This document shows, in pieces, positions 25,182 through 33,622 of a stretch of DNA of 44,845 nt. Under the pieces are notes generated by a model. That model ran no database searches and was not told where the DNA came from. It saw only the letters and a list, made by a program, of their open reading frames with translations. Origin of the DNA: Betaproteobacteria bacterium (GTDB taxonomy: Bacteria; Pseudomonadota; Gammaproteobacteria; Burkholderiales; JAHFQX01). Position 1 is the stretch's first letter; every line of letters starts with the position of its first letter. Where the stretch lies: positions 1 to 44,845 of the forward strand of contig JAHFQX010000023.1 of assembly GCA_023259135.1 (NCBI GenBank). The letters run 5' to 3'. A program made the position numbers and the translations under genes.

Positions 25182-26105
25182 TTAATTTACGGCTTCGGGG
25201 ACTACCAGCGGCTTGGATCTGGCCTCTCGCAGCGTAATATAGACCGCGCTGCAAAAAATGATGATTCCCCCCACCCAGGTCCACAGCGCCGGGATTTCCC
25301 CGAACAACAAATAACCCAGGACCGACGCCCATACCATCCGCGTGAAATCCAACGGCATCAGCGCCGTGGCATCGGCCAGCATGAAGGATTTGGTATAAGC
25401 GAACTGCCCGGCGGTGGCGATAAGAGCCATGAAGACCAGCACCGGAAACACCTGCCAAGAGGGCCACTGCCAAACGAACCAGGCCCCGATGGCTGTCATC
25501 GGAGCCACGATCACCGCCATGTAAGTCACTTGGGTGTGGCTGGATTCGGTCCGCGCCATCATCTTGATGACCAGCGTCGACAGGCCCCACATCAACGCCC
25601 CGAACACCGCCAATAGGGGACCCAGGGTAATTTCGATGATGCCGGGACGCAGCACCACCAGCATCCCGATGAACCCGCACAGAACCGCGAGCCAACGGCT
25701 TAAAGTGGAGCGTTCCTTCAGGATCAAAATGGCCATAATGGTCCCGAACACCGGCGCGATAAAGCTCAAGGCCGTCACTTGCGCCAGGGGAGTGATGCTC
25801 AGGGCCGTGAATAGCGACATCATCGACAACATAACCAGGACGCAACGGATCAAATGCAAATGCAGGCGGGATGTCTTCAGGACTTTCAAGCGGCTCCTAA
25901 CTACGCCGGGCAACAGCAGCAGCAAGGCGAAGAAAAAGCGGAAAAACGTCACCTCGAGAACATGCAACTCCTGGGTTGCGTAACGCACCGAGGTGTGCAG
26001 CAAAGTGAACGAAGCCGCCGCCACCATGGCCAGCAGCATTCCCCGCACCCGCCGCGGAATGCGCAACAGCAAACTGGAAACCCGTATAGCAACAGGATGG
26101 TTCAT
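25182..26105 (-). CDS. EamA/DMT-family permease
   Basis: A 307-aa drug/metabolite transporter with about ten hydrophobic helices in two EamA repeats. The first spans residues 20-150 (MLLAMVAAASFTLLHTSVRYA to FIGMLVVLRPG). The second spans 160-290 (LLAVFGALMWGLSTLVIK to WVGGIIIFCSAVY). Conserved SFIAPVFGTIMAILILKE and TALMPLDFTRMVWASVLGYLLFGE end each repeat. It moves a small metabolite across the inner membrane; the substrate is unknown. It lies between two gene fossils and is oriented with the catabolic operon. Confidence 0.87.
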   Translation of the reverse strand: MNHPVAIRVSSLLLRIPRRVRGMLLAMVAAASFTLLHTSVRYATQELHVLEVTFFRFFFALLLLLPGVVRSRLKVLKTSRLHLHLIRCVLVMLSMMSLFTALSITPLAQVTALSFIAPVFGTIMAILILKERSTLSRWLAVLCGFIGMLVVLRPGIIEITLGPLLAVFGALMWGLSTLVIKMMARTESSHTQVTYMAVIVAPMTAIGAWFVWQWPSWQVFPVLVFMALIATAGQFAYTKSFMLADATALMPLDFTRMVWASVLGYLLFGEIPALWTWVGGIIIFCSAVYITLREARSKPLVVPEAVN

Positions 26106-26177
26106 CGTAAATTTCCCAGCGAGCGCTCAATGGATGCTCTGGTGACAAGCCGGATCTGGCCACGCAACGGAGAGTCC

Positions 26178-26213
26178 CCTTTTCTCGGAGAGGACCGCCT
26201 CCTCCGAAAAAGG
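26178..26213. repeat. Imperfect palindromic hairpin upstream of the EamA gene
   Basis: CCTTTTCTCGGA and CTCCGAAAAAGG pair with single-base bulges, and GAGG/CCTC continues the stem to an ACCG loop. No U-run follows on either strand, so it is not a clear terminator. It lies in the 325-bp gap at 26106-26430, whose other recognisable content is the transposase remnant. Confidence 0.45.
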
Positions 26214-26240
26214 TCTAGTATTGAAACTCATAAATGACGC

Positions 26241-26408
26241 GGCATCCTGGATCGCCCGTGTCTCAACCGGCGCTTGCCTAACCGCGCCACGCTGGTTGCC
26301 GAGGTGGACGCCTGGCAGCAGCGCCGAAACGATGACCGGCGAGGCATCGCGTGGTCGTTTACTCGGCAGGATGCTGATGCGAAAATGGCACGACATTATG
26401 TTTCGTAA
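26241..26408 (+). pseudogene. C-terminal remnant of an IS630-family transposase
   Basis: The plus frame ending in TAA at 26408 reads RRLPNRATLVAEVDAW, QQRRNDDRRGIAWSFTRQDA and then DAKMARHYVS. IS630-type transposases end this way: Arg-Arg-Ile-Pro, 'L-x-x-E-V-x-A-W-x-x-R-R-N', 'W-x-F-T-x-x-D-A-x-x-K-x-x-x-x-Y'. The catalytic DDE core is absent. No inverted repeat or start is visible. It marks an old insertion between the EamA gene and the thiolase operon. Confidence 0.82.
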
Positions 26409-26430
26409 TTAATGGTTCGCGATACTAGGT

Positions 26431-27588
26431 TCAAAGAGTCGCCTCGGTGCCGAGAATGTTGGTGATCTGGCTCGACAGTACCCCGCCGTTACCATGACAT
26501 AGCGCTACCTCGGCGTTTTTCACCTGCCGCTCGCCGCCTTCCCCCCGCAACTGCCGCACCCCTTCCACCAGGGTAAACATGCCGTACATCCCGGGGTGGA
26601 CGCAGGACAACCCGCCGCCGTTGGTGTTTACAGGTAGGCTACCCCCCGGCGCGATGGCGCCGCTGGCGACGAAAGAACCGCCTTCGCCTTTCTTGCAGAA
26701 GCCCAAGTCTTCCAGAAACAGGATGGTATTGATAGTGAAGGCATCGTACAGCTCCACTACATCCACGTCCGAGGGTTTCATTCCGGCCATCTGGAATGCC
26801 CGCTGGCCGGAGTCCTTGGCGGCGGTTTTGGTCAGGTCGGCCATGGCCATGATGTTCATGTGAGTGGTCGCGGCCGCCCCCCCTAACAGATAGACCGGCT
26901 GCTTGGGAAAATCCTTGGCCCGCTTGGCCGATACCATCACCAGCGCGGCGCCGCCGTCGGTCACCAGACAGCAGTCTCGTACCGTAAGGGGGCTGGACAC
27001 CATGCGGGAGTTCAGCACGTCTGCCACCGACAAGGGGCCCCGCATGAAGGCTTCGGGGTTCATGTTGGCCCATTGGCGGGCAGCCACGGCCACACTGGCC
27101 ATCTGTTCCCGAGTCGTGCCGTACAGGTGCATGTGGCGGGAAGCCGCCAGGGCATAGGAAGTCGCCGGGAAAATGGGGTTATAGGGAGCCTCGTAAGGAA
27201 AGGGACGCACCGAGGAAACCAGTTTTCCGGTATTGGAGCGTTGGTTGCTGCCATAAAAAATCAGCGCCGTATCGCACAAGCCCTCCTTGAGGGCCATGGC
27301 GGCCATCAGCGTGTAAGACAGAAATGTGGAGCCGCCGGTGCGGTTATTGTCGGTAAACTTGGGTTGGATCCCCATGATTTCCGCCATCAGCAGGCCGGAC
27401 AACGGGCTGCAATCCCCGGGCAGGGAGCCGAACACGGCATCCACATCCTGAGTGGTGAGCCCCGCCTCGGCCAACGCCTTATAACTGGCTTCAATGGCGA
27501 TATCCTCCGAAGTTCGGCCCGGCGCCTCTCCCAGGCCGGCCAAAGACGCCCCCACGATAGCGGCCGCGCCGCGAATACTGTTCGACAT
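26431..27588 (-). CDS. Thiolase-fold protein of the SCP-x/Ltp lipid-transfer type
   Basis: A 385-aa thiolase-superfamily protein. The fold is clear: NSIRGAAAIVG, TSEDIAIEASYKALAEAGL, VVELYDAFTINTILFLEDLG, and NTNGGGLSCVHPGMYGM with a conserved His. Where thiolases carry the nucleophilic Cys, the sequence is NRTGGSTF (S87-T88), and the second catalytic Cys region reads LCHGNGG. Such Cys-less members paired with DUF35 proteins include the steroid side-chain aldolases (Ltp2 type), so a retro-aldol or carrier role is as likely as thiolysis. AAGGAGG precedes the ATG, 12 nt after the DUF35 gene. Confidence 0.87.
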   Translation of the reverse strand: MSNSIRGAAAIVGASLAGLGEAPGRTSEDIAIEASYKALAEAGLTTQDVDAVFGSLPGDCSPLSGLLMAEIMGIQPKFTDNNRTGGSTFLSYTLMAAMALKEGLCDTALIFYGSNQRSNTGKLVSSVRPFPYEAPYNPIFPATSYALAASRHMHLYGTTREQMASVAVAARQWANMNPEAFMRGPLSVADVLNSRMVSSPLTVRDCCLVTDGGAALVMVSAKRAKDFPKQPVYLLGGAAATTHMNIMAMADLTKTAAKDSGQRAFQMAGMKPSDVDVVELYDAFTINTILFLEDLGFCKKGEGGSFVASGAIAPGGSLPVNTNGGGLSCVHPGMYGMFTLVEGVRQLRGEGGERQVKNAEVALCHGNGGVLSSQITNILGTEATL

Positions 27589-27600
27589 GACATTGCCTCC

Positions 27601-27993
27601 TTATGCAGGCTCGAAAACGACAAAGGGCGCCTTGCCGCTGCTATCGATCTTGGCCTTGACGGCCATGCCGATTTTCACGTCCGCGTTATCCACACCGTCC
27701 ACCCGGCCCATCATGCGGGCGCCTTCCGCCAAATCCACCAGCACCACGTTATACGGCCCGCCCTTTTCGGTTTGGCGGTTCACGATACTCACCGCGTGGA
27801 CGGTGCCCCGCCCGGAAGGCTGCACCCACTCCAGCTTGATGCCGCCGCAACCGGTGCAGGCCAGGCGGGGGTAAAATACCTGCTTGCCGCAGTCGCCGCA
27901 GCGTTGAATACGTAACTCGCCTTTTCCCAAGTATTCCTGATAAACCCTGTCCGGGCCCGGGCCGCTGAACACCGGGGCTTGCGTCGCGCTCAT
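27601..27993 (-). CDS. DUF35 OB-fold, zinc-ribbon acyl-CoA-associated protein
   Basis: A 130-aa protein with a rubredoxin-like zinc ribbon (C32-x2-C35, C46-x2-C49) followed by an OB-fold (about residues 60-125, GRGTVHAVSIVNRQ to KIGMAVKAKI). DUF35 proteins bind acyl-CoA and form complexes with SCP-x-type thiolases and aldolases. Its place directly before the thiolase-fold gene, with a 12-nt gap, strongly suggests that the two products form one enzyme. GGAGGG precedes the start. Confidence 0.92.
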   Translation of the reverse strand: MSATQAPVFSGPGPDRVYQEYLGKGELRIQRCGDCGKQVFYPRLACTGCGGIKLEWVQPSGRGTVHAVSIVNRQTEKGGPYNVVLVDLAEGARMMGRVDGVDNADVKIGMAVKAKIDSSGKAPFVVFEPA

Positions 27994-28041
27994 GGAATCT
28001 TCCCTCCTACAGTGTAATGGTTGATGACGGTAAAAAACGGG

Positions 28042-29175
28042 TCAGCCCGGCAACTCTAGAATCGCCTTGGCGAGAATATTGCGCTGGATTTCGTTGGTGC
28101 CCCCGTAAATGGAGGCGGGACGGGAAGCGAAATAATGGTTGGCGGGATGCACTTGGGCCCCGTCAGCCAGCACCAGCATCTCATCCAGTACAGCGGCTTC
28201 CCCCGTGATCTCGATCATGAGGTCGGTGACCCGCTGATAGGTCTCGGTAATCCAAATCTTCAGCAAGGATACCTCCGGGCCCAACTCTTCGCCCCGCCGC
28301 AACACCTCGGCGAACCGCACGAAGGTCGCATCCAAGTCGGCCACATCCAGCCGCAAGGCATCGTACTGGGCGCGAAACTCCGGGTTCTCCATCAAGCCCC
28401 GCTCCTTGGCGAGCTTGCCGAGAAGCTGCAGCGGATATTTGGCGACCCGCGGGCTGCCGATGGTGATGCGCTCGGAACCCAGCAGCGACTTCGCCATGGT
28501 CCAACCCTGATTGAGTTGGCCGACAATATTCTCTTTCGGGATTTTGACGTTGTCGAAGAAGACTTCGCAAAACTCCGAACTGCCGGTGAGATTCTTGATG
28601 CGCCGTATCGTGATGCCGGGGGCCTTCATATCTCCCAGCAGAAAACTGATGCCCTCCTGTTTCTTCGCTTCCTTGTCGGTCCGCACCAGCATGAAGATCA
28701 TATCCGCCTCATGGGCATAGGAAGTCCAGATCTTCTGGCCATTGACGATGAAGTGATCGCCTTGCAACACCGCGCTGGTGCGCAATCCGGCAAGATCAGA
28801 GCCGGCCCCGGGCTCTGAATAGCCTTGGCACCAACGGATCTCTCCCGACAGAATGCGGGGCAGGTAGTACTGTTTCTGCGCCTCGGTGCCATAACGGATC
28901 AACAACGGCCCTAGCATGGTGACCGCCATGTTGGGGGCGATGTTGATGCCATGAGCGTCGAATGCTTGCTGAAAGCTAATCTGCTGATAGGCCGTCAGCC
29001 CCATGCCCCCGTATTCCTTGGGCCAATTAGGTGCCGACCAGCCTTTCTCGTAAAGCTTGCGTTGCCAAGTCTCGGTCTGCCGCAAACTCAAACGATGCGG
29101 GGGAAACCGCCATTCCTCCGGAAAGTTTTCCTTGATCCACTGCCGCACTTCAAGTCTAAACGCCTGCTCATCCAT
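28042..29175 (-). CDS. Acyl-CoA dehydrogenase, subunit 2
   Basis: A 377-aa FAD-dependent acyl-CoA dehydrogenase. Residues 45-60 read GWSAPNWPKEYGGMGL, then CQGYSEPGAGSDLAGL (FAD/substrate motif, about 112-127), VNGQKIWTSYAHEADM and the C-terminal ASIYGGTNEIQRNILAK that binds FAD across the dimer. The usual catalytic Glu of short-chain enzymes (Y-E-G-T) is Gly here, so the base must lie elsewhere, as in long-chain and alpha2beta2 enzymes. It pairs with the next dehydrogenase gene. The start ATG has a G-run ribosome site. Confidence 0.93.
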   Translation of the reverse strand: MDEQAFRLEVRQWIKENFPEEWRFPPHRLSLRQTETWQRKLYEKGWSAPNWPKEYGGMGLTAYQQISFQQAFDAHGINIAPNMAVTMLGPLLIRYGTEAQKQYYLPRILSGEIRWCQGYSEPGAGSDLAGLRTSAVLQGDHFIVNGQKIWTSYAHEADMIFMLVRTDKEAKKQEGISFLLGDMKAPGITIRRIKNLTGSSEFCEVFFDNVKIPKENIVGQLNQGWTMAKSLLGSERITIGSPRVAKYPLQLLGKLAKERGLMENPEFRAQYDALRLDVADLDATFVRFAEVLRRGEELGPEVSLLKIWITETYQRVTDLMIEITGEAAVLDEMLVLADGAQVHPANHYFASRPASIYGGTNEIQRNILAKAILELPG

Positions 29176-29244
29176 TCCGTCATCCCCCCGGATTCACCGT
29201 CACTTGCAGCCATCCAGACCCAAGCCGATGGCTATCCATGTCTA

Positions 29245-30393
29245 TCAGACCGCCTCGGCAACCAACTCGCCATACCGACGACGATGGTGGGCCGCCGAGC
29301 CCAGCCAGGTAGCGAGCACCATGGATTTTTTAAGGAACAGGCCGATATCGCACTCGTCGGTATACCCGATCCCGCCATGCAGTTGCACACAACCCTTGGC
29401 CACCTTGAGAGCCGCGTCGGAACAACGGGCCTTGGCCTGGCTGGCGGCAACGGCCCGCCGCGCTGGGTCTGGGCTGGCATCGAAAACGGCGGCGCCGTGG
29501 GCCAGCACCGAGCGGGATAACTCAACCAAAATAAACAAATCCACCGCCCGATGTTGCAAGGCCTGGAAACTGCCTATGGGGCGGCCGAATTGTTCCCGCT
29601 GCCGGATATAAGCCACGCTGATTTCCAGGGCGCGGGACATCACTCCCAGCAGTTCGGCGCTCGCCGCCAGCCGTCCCTCGTCCAACACCCGGTCCAAAAC
29701 GGCGCGGCCCATGCCCGGAGAAGCCACGCAACGGCTTGCCGAGACCCGGACTCCGGCAAGCTTCAAGGTTCCGAAGAACCCTCCATCCACCCGCGGATGG
29801 GTTTCAATAACCGTCCCGGCGCTCCCCTTGTCCACCAGAAAGAGAGCGGTTCCCGAGGGCGTGCGAGCAGCCACCACAAAAGCATCCGCGCCTTCGGCGG
29901 CGGGGATAAAGTATTTGCTCCCCGTCAACGCAAATCCACCGCTTTGGGCAACGGCGGTGACACTCGACGATTCGGTTTGTTGCGAGGATTCGGCTTCCTG
30001 CCAAGCCAGGGCCGGCTTCCAGTCCCCCGCCATCAGGCGCGGCAAGCATTCGGCTTTCAAGCCCTCGTTATCGCCGTGAAGAATGGCCCCCCCCGCCATC
30101 AGCGCCGCCGAAATAAGCGGCTCCGGAGCCAGCGCCCGGCCGCCCTGCTCCAACAGCAACGACGCTTCCGCAAAACCCAAGCCCATACCGTCATATTTCT
30201 CGGGCAGCCAAAATCCCAGCCAACCCAGATCGGCCATGGCTTTCCAGACGCTCTGGTCATACCCCGGCGCAATACCACGCCGCTCGCGGATTCTCTTGTA
30301 GTTCCCCGCATCAGAAAAGAAAGAGGCGGCGCTTTCCTGGATCATCCGCTGCTGATCGCTGAAGCGATCAATGCGGGTTTTGAGATCAATCAT
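29245..30393 (-). CDS. Acyl-CoA dehydrogenase, subunit 1
   Basis: This 382-aa acyl-CoA-dehydrogenase-fold protein is first in the operon. The N-terminal helical domain (residues 1-110) includes GWLGFWLPEKYDGMGLGFAE. The middle beta domain and LDEGRLAASAELLGVMSRAL are recognisable. The FAD-contacting S-E-P-x-x-G-S and Y-G-G-T-x-E-I motifs seen in the neighbour are absent; the corresponding segments read WQEAESSQQTESS and IGYTDECDIGLFLK. Such an incomplete partner next to a complete one is typical of heteromeric (alpha2beta2) dehydrogenases acting on bulky acyl-CoAs. Confidence 0.9.
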   Translation of the reverse strand: MIDLKTRIDRFSDQQRMIQESAASFFSDAGNYKRIRERRGIAPGYDQSVWKAMADLGWLGFWLPEKYDGMGLGFAEASLLLEQGGRALAPEPLISAALMAGGAILHGDNEGLKAECLPRLMAGDWKPALAWQEAESSQQTESSSVTAVAQSGGFALTGSKYFIPAAEGADAFVVAARTPSGTALFLVDKGSAGTVIETHPRVDGGFFGTLKLAGVRVSASRCVASPGMGRAVLDRVLDEGRLAASAELLGVMSRALEISVAYIRQREQFGRPIGSFQALQHRAVDLFILVELSRSVLAHGAAVFDASPDPARRAVAASQAKARCSDAALKVAKGCVQLHGGIGYTDECDIGLFLKKSMVLATWLGSAAHHRRRYGELVAEAV

Positions 30394-30439
30394 TGAAACT
30401 TCCCCCTATTGATCTATTGACCGGACCAATGACTTGAAA

Positions 30440-30456
30440 ATTGACTTTAAGTCAAT
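30440..30456. promoter_or_regulatory. Perfect 8+8 palindrome, candidate operator
   Basis: ATTGACTT-T-AAGTCAAT, located 47 nt upstream of the first acyl-CoA dehydrogenase gene. Related TGACTT and TTGACC half-sites lie just beside it (30415-30436). It could bind a TetR- or MerR-type regulator of the operon, but no regulator gene is adjacent. It lies in the 426-bp gap 30394-30819, where I see no gene. Confidence 0.5.
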
Positions 30457-30689
30457 GGCTTGAATAATCAAGCCCTATGATTGGGCTATTTGCAGAGGCT
30501 GCATCGGGCTTGTCCCGCCCACCCAAAAAAACCGCCGGCCCGGCGATTTGCCTCCGGCCGACGAGTGGTCTATTTACCCAATTTTTCAAATTATACTCGG
30601 CAAGCCGGGTTCCGGTAAGAGGGAGGAAATTTTCGCCCCCTGGCCTCAACCGGGCATGCCGACACCCAAACGCTGGGGCCAAAAAACCG

Positions 30690-30719
30690 TTGGCATGATT
30701 ATTGTGCCGGTGTTAAAAT
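30690..30719 (+). promoter_or_regulatory. Putative sigma70 promoter for the small lipoprotein
   Basis: TTGGCA, an 18-nt spacer, then TAAAAT. Transcription from about 30726 gives a leader of some 93 nt before the ATG at 30820, rich in A and T. Confidence 0.5.
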
Positions 30720-30819
30720 AACAACGTTAATCGATGGACTTGCTTTTGCTATCGGTTAAAGCTGTCCGGGATCGTGTAACCATTTTCAAGAATCTTATAG
30801 AATCGGAAAGGAAAACCCC

Positions 30820-31035
30820 ATGAAGAAGTCCCTTCTGCTGGCCGCCGTCCTTGCGGTGTCTCTTGTTGCTTGCGGGAAGAAAGAAGAACCCGCGCCGGCT
30901 CCTGCTCCTGTCCCCGCGCCGGTGCCGGCTCCAGCCCCGGCACCGGCTGATGCCGCGAAACCCGCCGAGGCCGCTCCCGCCGCCCCCGCCGAGGAAGCGA
31001 AACCAGCCGAGGCCGCTCCCGCCGAGAAGAAGTAA
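30820..31035 (+). CDS. Small Pro/Ala-rich lipoprotein
   Basis: A 71-aa predicted lipoprotein. The signal peptide ends in LVAC-G with C18 as the lipidated residue, followed by GKKEEP. The rest is low-complexity: a PAPAPVPAPVPAPAPAPA run, then an A-K-P-A-E-A-A-P segment occurring twice, ending EKK. It has no globular domain and may be a spacer tethered to the outer or inner membrane. Strong flanking signals (promoter, AGGAAAACC ribosome site, perfect terminator) suggest real and perhaps high expression. Confidence 0.85.
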   Translation: MKKSLLLAAVLAVSLVACGKKEEPAPAPAPVPAPVPAPAPAPADAAKPAEAAPAAPAEEAKPAEAAPAEKK

Positions 31036-31050
31036 CCCCCTCTCGGGAGA

Positions 31051-31086
31051 AAGCAAAAAGCCGGCCCGAAGGCCGGCTTTTTGCTT
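31051..31086. terminator. Strong bidirectional rho-independent terminator
   Basis: AAGCAAAAAGCCGGCC pairs perfectly with GGCCGGCTTTTTGCTT across a CGAA loop: 16 bp with the T-run inside the arm. It lies between the lipoprotein (plus) and nlpD (minus) and would serve both. Confidence 0.9.
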
Positions 31087-31096
31087 TTGGCTATTT

Positions 31097-32029
31097 TCAG
31101 GAGGTGGGGGAGCCGGGAAGATATTTGAGTGGATCTACCGGTTTTCCATAACGCCGAATCTGGAAATGCAGCTTCACTTGGTCCGCGTCGGTGTTGCCCA
31201 TCTCGGCAATCTTTTGGCCTTTGGCGACAGTTTGGCCTTCCTTCACCAAGATATCCCGGTTGTGGGCGTAGGCGCTAAGATAGACTGCATTATGCTTCAC
31301 AATGACCAGCTTGCCGTATCCTCGCAAGCCCGTCCCGCTGTACACGACCTTTCCTGCCGCCCCCGCCACCACCGGTTGACCGGGGCTGCCGGCAATATCC
31401 AAGCCCTTCAGTTGCGCTGACTCGCTGTAACCGGCAATCACCCTCCCTCCGGTTGGCCAGATCCAGTCCGGTTCTCCGTCACCTTGAAGTGAGCCATCCG
31501 GGCTTTTGCCCAACTCGGAAGCCGGCTTAGTTTCCGCTTTGGTTTTATCAGGGGTAGGGGCCGACGCCTGCTCGGCGCTCCCTTCCAGAGGTTTCCCCTG
31601 CAGCGCCGGCGTCATCCCCACGGGGGCAGTCGTCACTCCCTGTTGCGGTCCCGCAGCCAGCCTCAGCCGCTGTCCCACCCGTATCCGGTTAGGATCTTCC
31701 AGGCCGTTCCAGGCCGCCAGTTCCCTGTAATCAAGCCCATAGTCGAGGGCAACGGCGTACAAAGTATCCCCCCGCCTGACCGTGTAATACTCCGGACGCC
31801 AATCCCCGCTCCCTAGTGTTTGGCTGCGGGCCGTAGCGGGTACGGGGGTTGCGAGCCGCTCCACCACTGGCGCGGTCCGAGGGGTTGAGGAACAACCGGC
31901 CAGCACCGCTGCGGCAATTAGGATCGGCCACGCGGCAAACACAAGCAACCCAGCACAGGATTGATGAACTTCCTCTGCGTTCTGATTCTCAGCCCACACC
32001 GGGAATGAGGGGGACGAATTTAACTTCAT
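31097..32029 (-). CDS. nlpD: NlpD-type murein hydrolase activator (LysM + M23)
   Basis: A 310-aa lipoprotein. The lipobox LAGC has C46. A LysM domain follows ([19 protein letters not shown] to RVGQRLRL, about residues 79-122), then a C-terminal LytM/M23 domain (about 210-310). The M23 zinc site is degenerate: KGLDIAG lacks the first His, and the end reads KLHFQIR, as in NlpD proteins that activate AmiC rather than cut peptidoglycan. The start at 32029 overlaps the pcm end by 41 nt; GTG at 32000 is the alternative. rpoS, which usually follows nlpD, is absent here. Confidence 0.9.
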   Translation of the reverse strand: MKLNSSPSFPVWAENQNAEEVHQSCAGLLVFAAWPILIAAAVLAGCSSTPRTAPVVERLATPVPATARSQTLGSGDWRPEYYTVRRGDTLYAVALDYGLDYRELAAWNGLEDPNRIRVGQRLRLAAGPQQGVTTAPVGMTPALQGKPLEGSAEQASAPTPDKTKAETKPASELGKSPDGSLQGDGEPDWIWPTGGRVIAGYSESAQLKGLDIAGSPGQPVVAGAAGKVVYSGTGLRGYGKLVIVKHNAVYLSAYAHNRDILVKEGQTVAKGQKIAEMGNTDADQVKLHFQIRRYGKPVDPLKYLPGSPTS

Positions 32030-32618
32030 CGAGAACCATCTCCGAATAACCCTGGGGGGTTCGGTCGATAACGCATAGCACCTGCTCTTCGGCTCCCCTG
32101 GGCAACACCATCCGCCCACCGACGGCCAGTTGGCTGAGCAGGGTCTCCGGCACTTGGAGAGTCGCTGCTGCTAAGATAATCGCATCGAAAGGCGCCACTT
32201 CCAGCAAGCCATTGCGGCCATCGGCGTGCTTGAGCTTGACGTTGCCGACCCGCAACTCCCGCAAGTTTCGCCGAGCCTTGGCCACCAGGCTGGCGATACG
32301 TTCGAGGGTATACACTTCCCGGGCGATGCGGGACAGCACGGCAGCCTGGTAGCCACACCCGGTGCCGATTTCCAGTACCCGCCCCAAACGGCTTCCGGCA
32401 CGGGCTAACTCGGCCATGCGGGCCACCACATAGGGGCTGGATATGGTCTGGCCAAACCCCAGAGGCAGGGACAGATCTTCGTAAGCTCGGCTGGCCAACG
32501 CCTCATCGACAAAAATATGCCGGGGCACCTCTCCCATCGCCGCCAGCACCGTCTCATCGAGAATGCCTTGTCGGCGCAAGCGCGCCACCATGCGGCCACG
32601 GGTCCGCTGGGAAGTCAT
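31989..32618 (-). CDS. pcm: Protein-L-isoaspartate O-methyltransferase
   Basis: A 209-aa SAM-dependent enzyme that repairs isoaspartyl residues. [37 protein letters not shown] and the SAM motif [16 protein letters not shown] (about residues 83-98) are diagnostic. The start [10 protein letters not shown] matches the usual family N-terminus. An in-frame GTG at 32645 overlaps the surE stop (GTGA) and could give a coupled start with 9 extra residues. surE lies directly upstream. Confidence 0.94.
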   Translation of the reverse strand: MTSQRTRGRMVARLRRQGILDETVLAAMGEVPRHIFVDEALASRAYEDLSLPLGFGQTISSPYVVARMAELARAGSRLGRVLEIGTGCGYQAAVLSRIAREVYTLERIASLVAKARRNLRELRVGNVKLKHADGRNGLLEVAPFDAIILAAATLQVPETLLSQLAVGGRMVLPRGAEEQVLCVIDRTPQGYSEMVLDEVKFVPLIPGVG

Positions 32619-32641
32619 GCCGATACCGTTGAAACGGTTGT

Positions 32642-33382
32642 TCACGGTAACCACTGCCGGATGAGCGCTAACTGAGAAAAATGCGTCAAATCCATTTGCA
32701 ACGGCGTCACCGAAACGGCGCTCTGAGCCACCGCATGGAAATCCGTGCCCTCTCCGGCGTCTTGAGCCGATCCCGCCGCCCCCACCCAATAAGCCGTGTC
32801 CCCTCTGGGGGTAATCGACTTGATCACGGGCTCCGCCTTATGTCGCTTGCCCAGGCGGGTAAGTTGTATTCCCCGCAGCTTTTCATAAGGAACATCGGGA
32901 ACATTGACGTTCAGCAAGACTGGCTCGGCGATAGGCCGCTCGATAAAGCGCTTGACCAAGTCAAGGGCGACCCGAGCCGCGGCATCGTAATTTCCCCCGG
33001 ACTTGGTGGCCAAGGACACGGCCATGGAGGGAATCCCCAGCAAGAACCCTTCCGTGGCGGCGGCAACGGTTCCCGAATAGATGGTATCGTCCCCCATGTT
33101 CGCGCCGTGATTGATCCCGGACACGACCATGTCGGGCAACTCCTCCAACAAGCCGGTGACCGCCAAGTGAACGCAGTCGGTAGGGGTACCGTTCACATAC
33201 GTGAAGCCCATATGGGAGCGACGTACCATGAGGGGACGATCCAGCGTCAGGGAATTGCTGGAGCCGCTGCGATCCCGCTCCGGAGCCACGACCGTCACCT
33301 TGGCCACCGCAGAGAGCGCCTTGGCTAAAGCGCTCAGCCCTGGGGCAAAATAGCCGTCGTCGTTACTGAGGAGAATATGCAT
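32642..33382 (-). CDS. surE: 5'/3'-nucleotidase SurE
   Basis: A 246-aa metal-dependent phosphatase acting on nucleoside monophosphates. The N-terminal metal site [16 protein letters not shown], the active-site segment [39 protein letters not shown] and NVNVP are all conserved. It heads the surE-pcm-nlpD operon. The length is normal. Confidence 0.96.
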   Translation of the reverse strand: MHILLSNDDGYFAPGLSALAKALSAVAKVTVVAPERDRSGSSNSLTLDRPLMVRRSHMGFTYVNGTPTDCVHLAVTGLLEELPDMVVSGINHGANMGDDTIYSGTVAAATEGFLLGIPSMAVSLATKSGGNYDAAARVALDLVKRFIERPIAEPVLLNVNVPDVPYEKLRGIQLTRLGKRHKAEPVIKSITPRGDTAYWVGAAGSAQDAGEGTDFHAVAQSAVSVTPLQMDLTHFSQLALIRQWLP

Positions 33383-33483
33383 CTTGCGGATGCGAGAAGC
33401 GGATGAGATGAGGGAACAGAGGTCTTACCAAGACCCGGCACCGGATTTTTCACCACCCGTCGGCGAAAAAAATGGAAATCGCT

Positions 33484-33560
33484 TGGTCGGGGCGACTGGA
33501 TTCGAACCAGCGACCACTTGCACCCCATGCAAGTACGCTACCAGGCTGCGCTACGCCCCG
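33484..33560 (-). tRNA. tRNA-Pro (anticodon GGG)
   Basis: A 77-nt cloverleaf with encoded CCA. The acceptor CGGGGCG pairs with CGCCCCG, the anticodon arm CTTGC-ATGGGGT-GCAAG gives anticodon GGG, and the T-arm loop is GTTCGAATC. It lies between the MerR-type regulator gene and surE, co-oriented with both. Confidence 0.97.
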
Positions 33561-33622
33561 CCAGCGCCAATTATAACAGCAATTCAGCAATCTTAAGGGC
33601 ATCGGAGAAAAAATGCGGGAGC

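Noticed and set aside
30471-30489. AGCCC...GGGCT hairpin as a terminator
   Set aside because: The stem is only 5 bp with a 7-nt loop and no U-run.
30780-30808. TATAGAAT close to the lipoprotein start as its promoter
   Set aside because: It would start transcription at the ribosome site and has no -35; the match at 30690-30719 is better.
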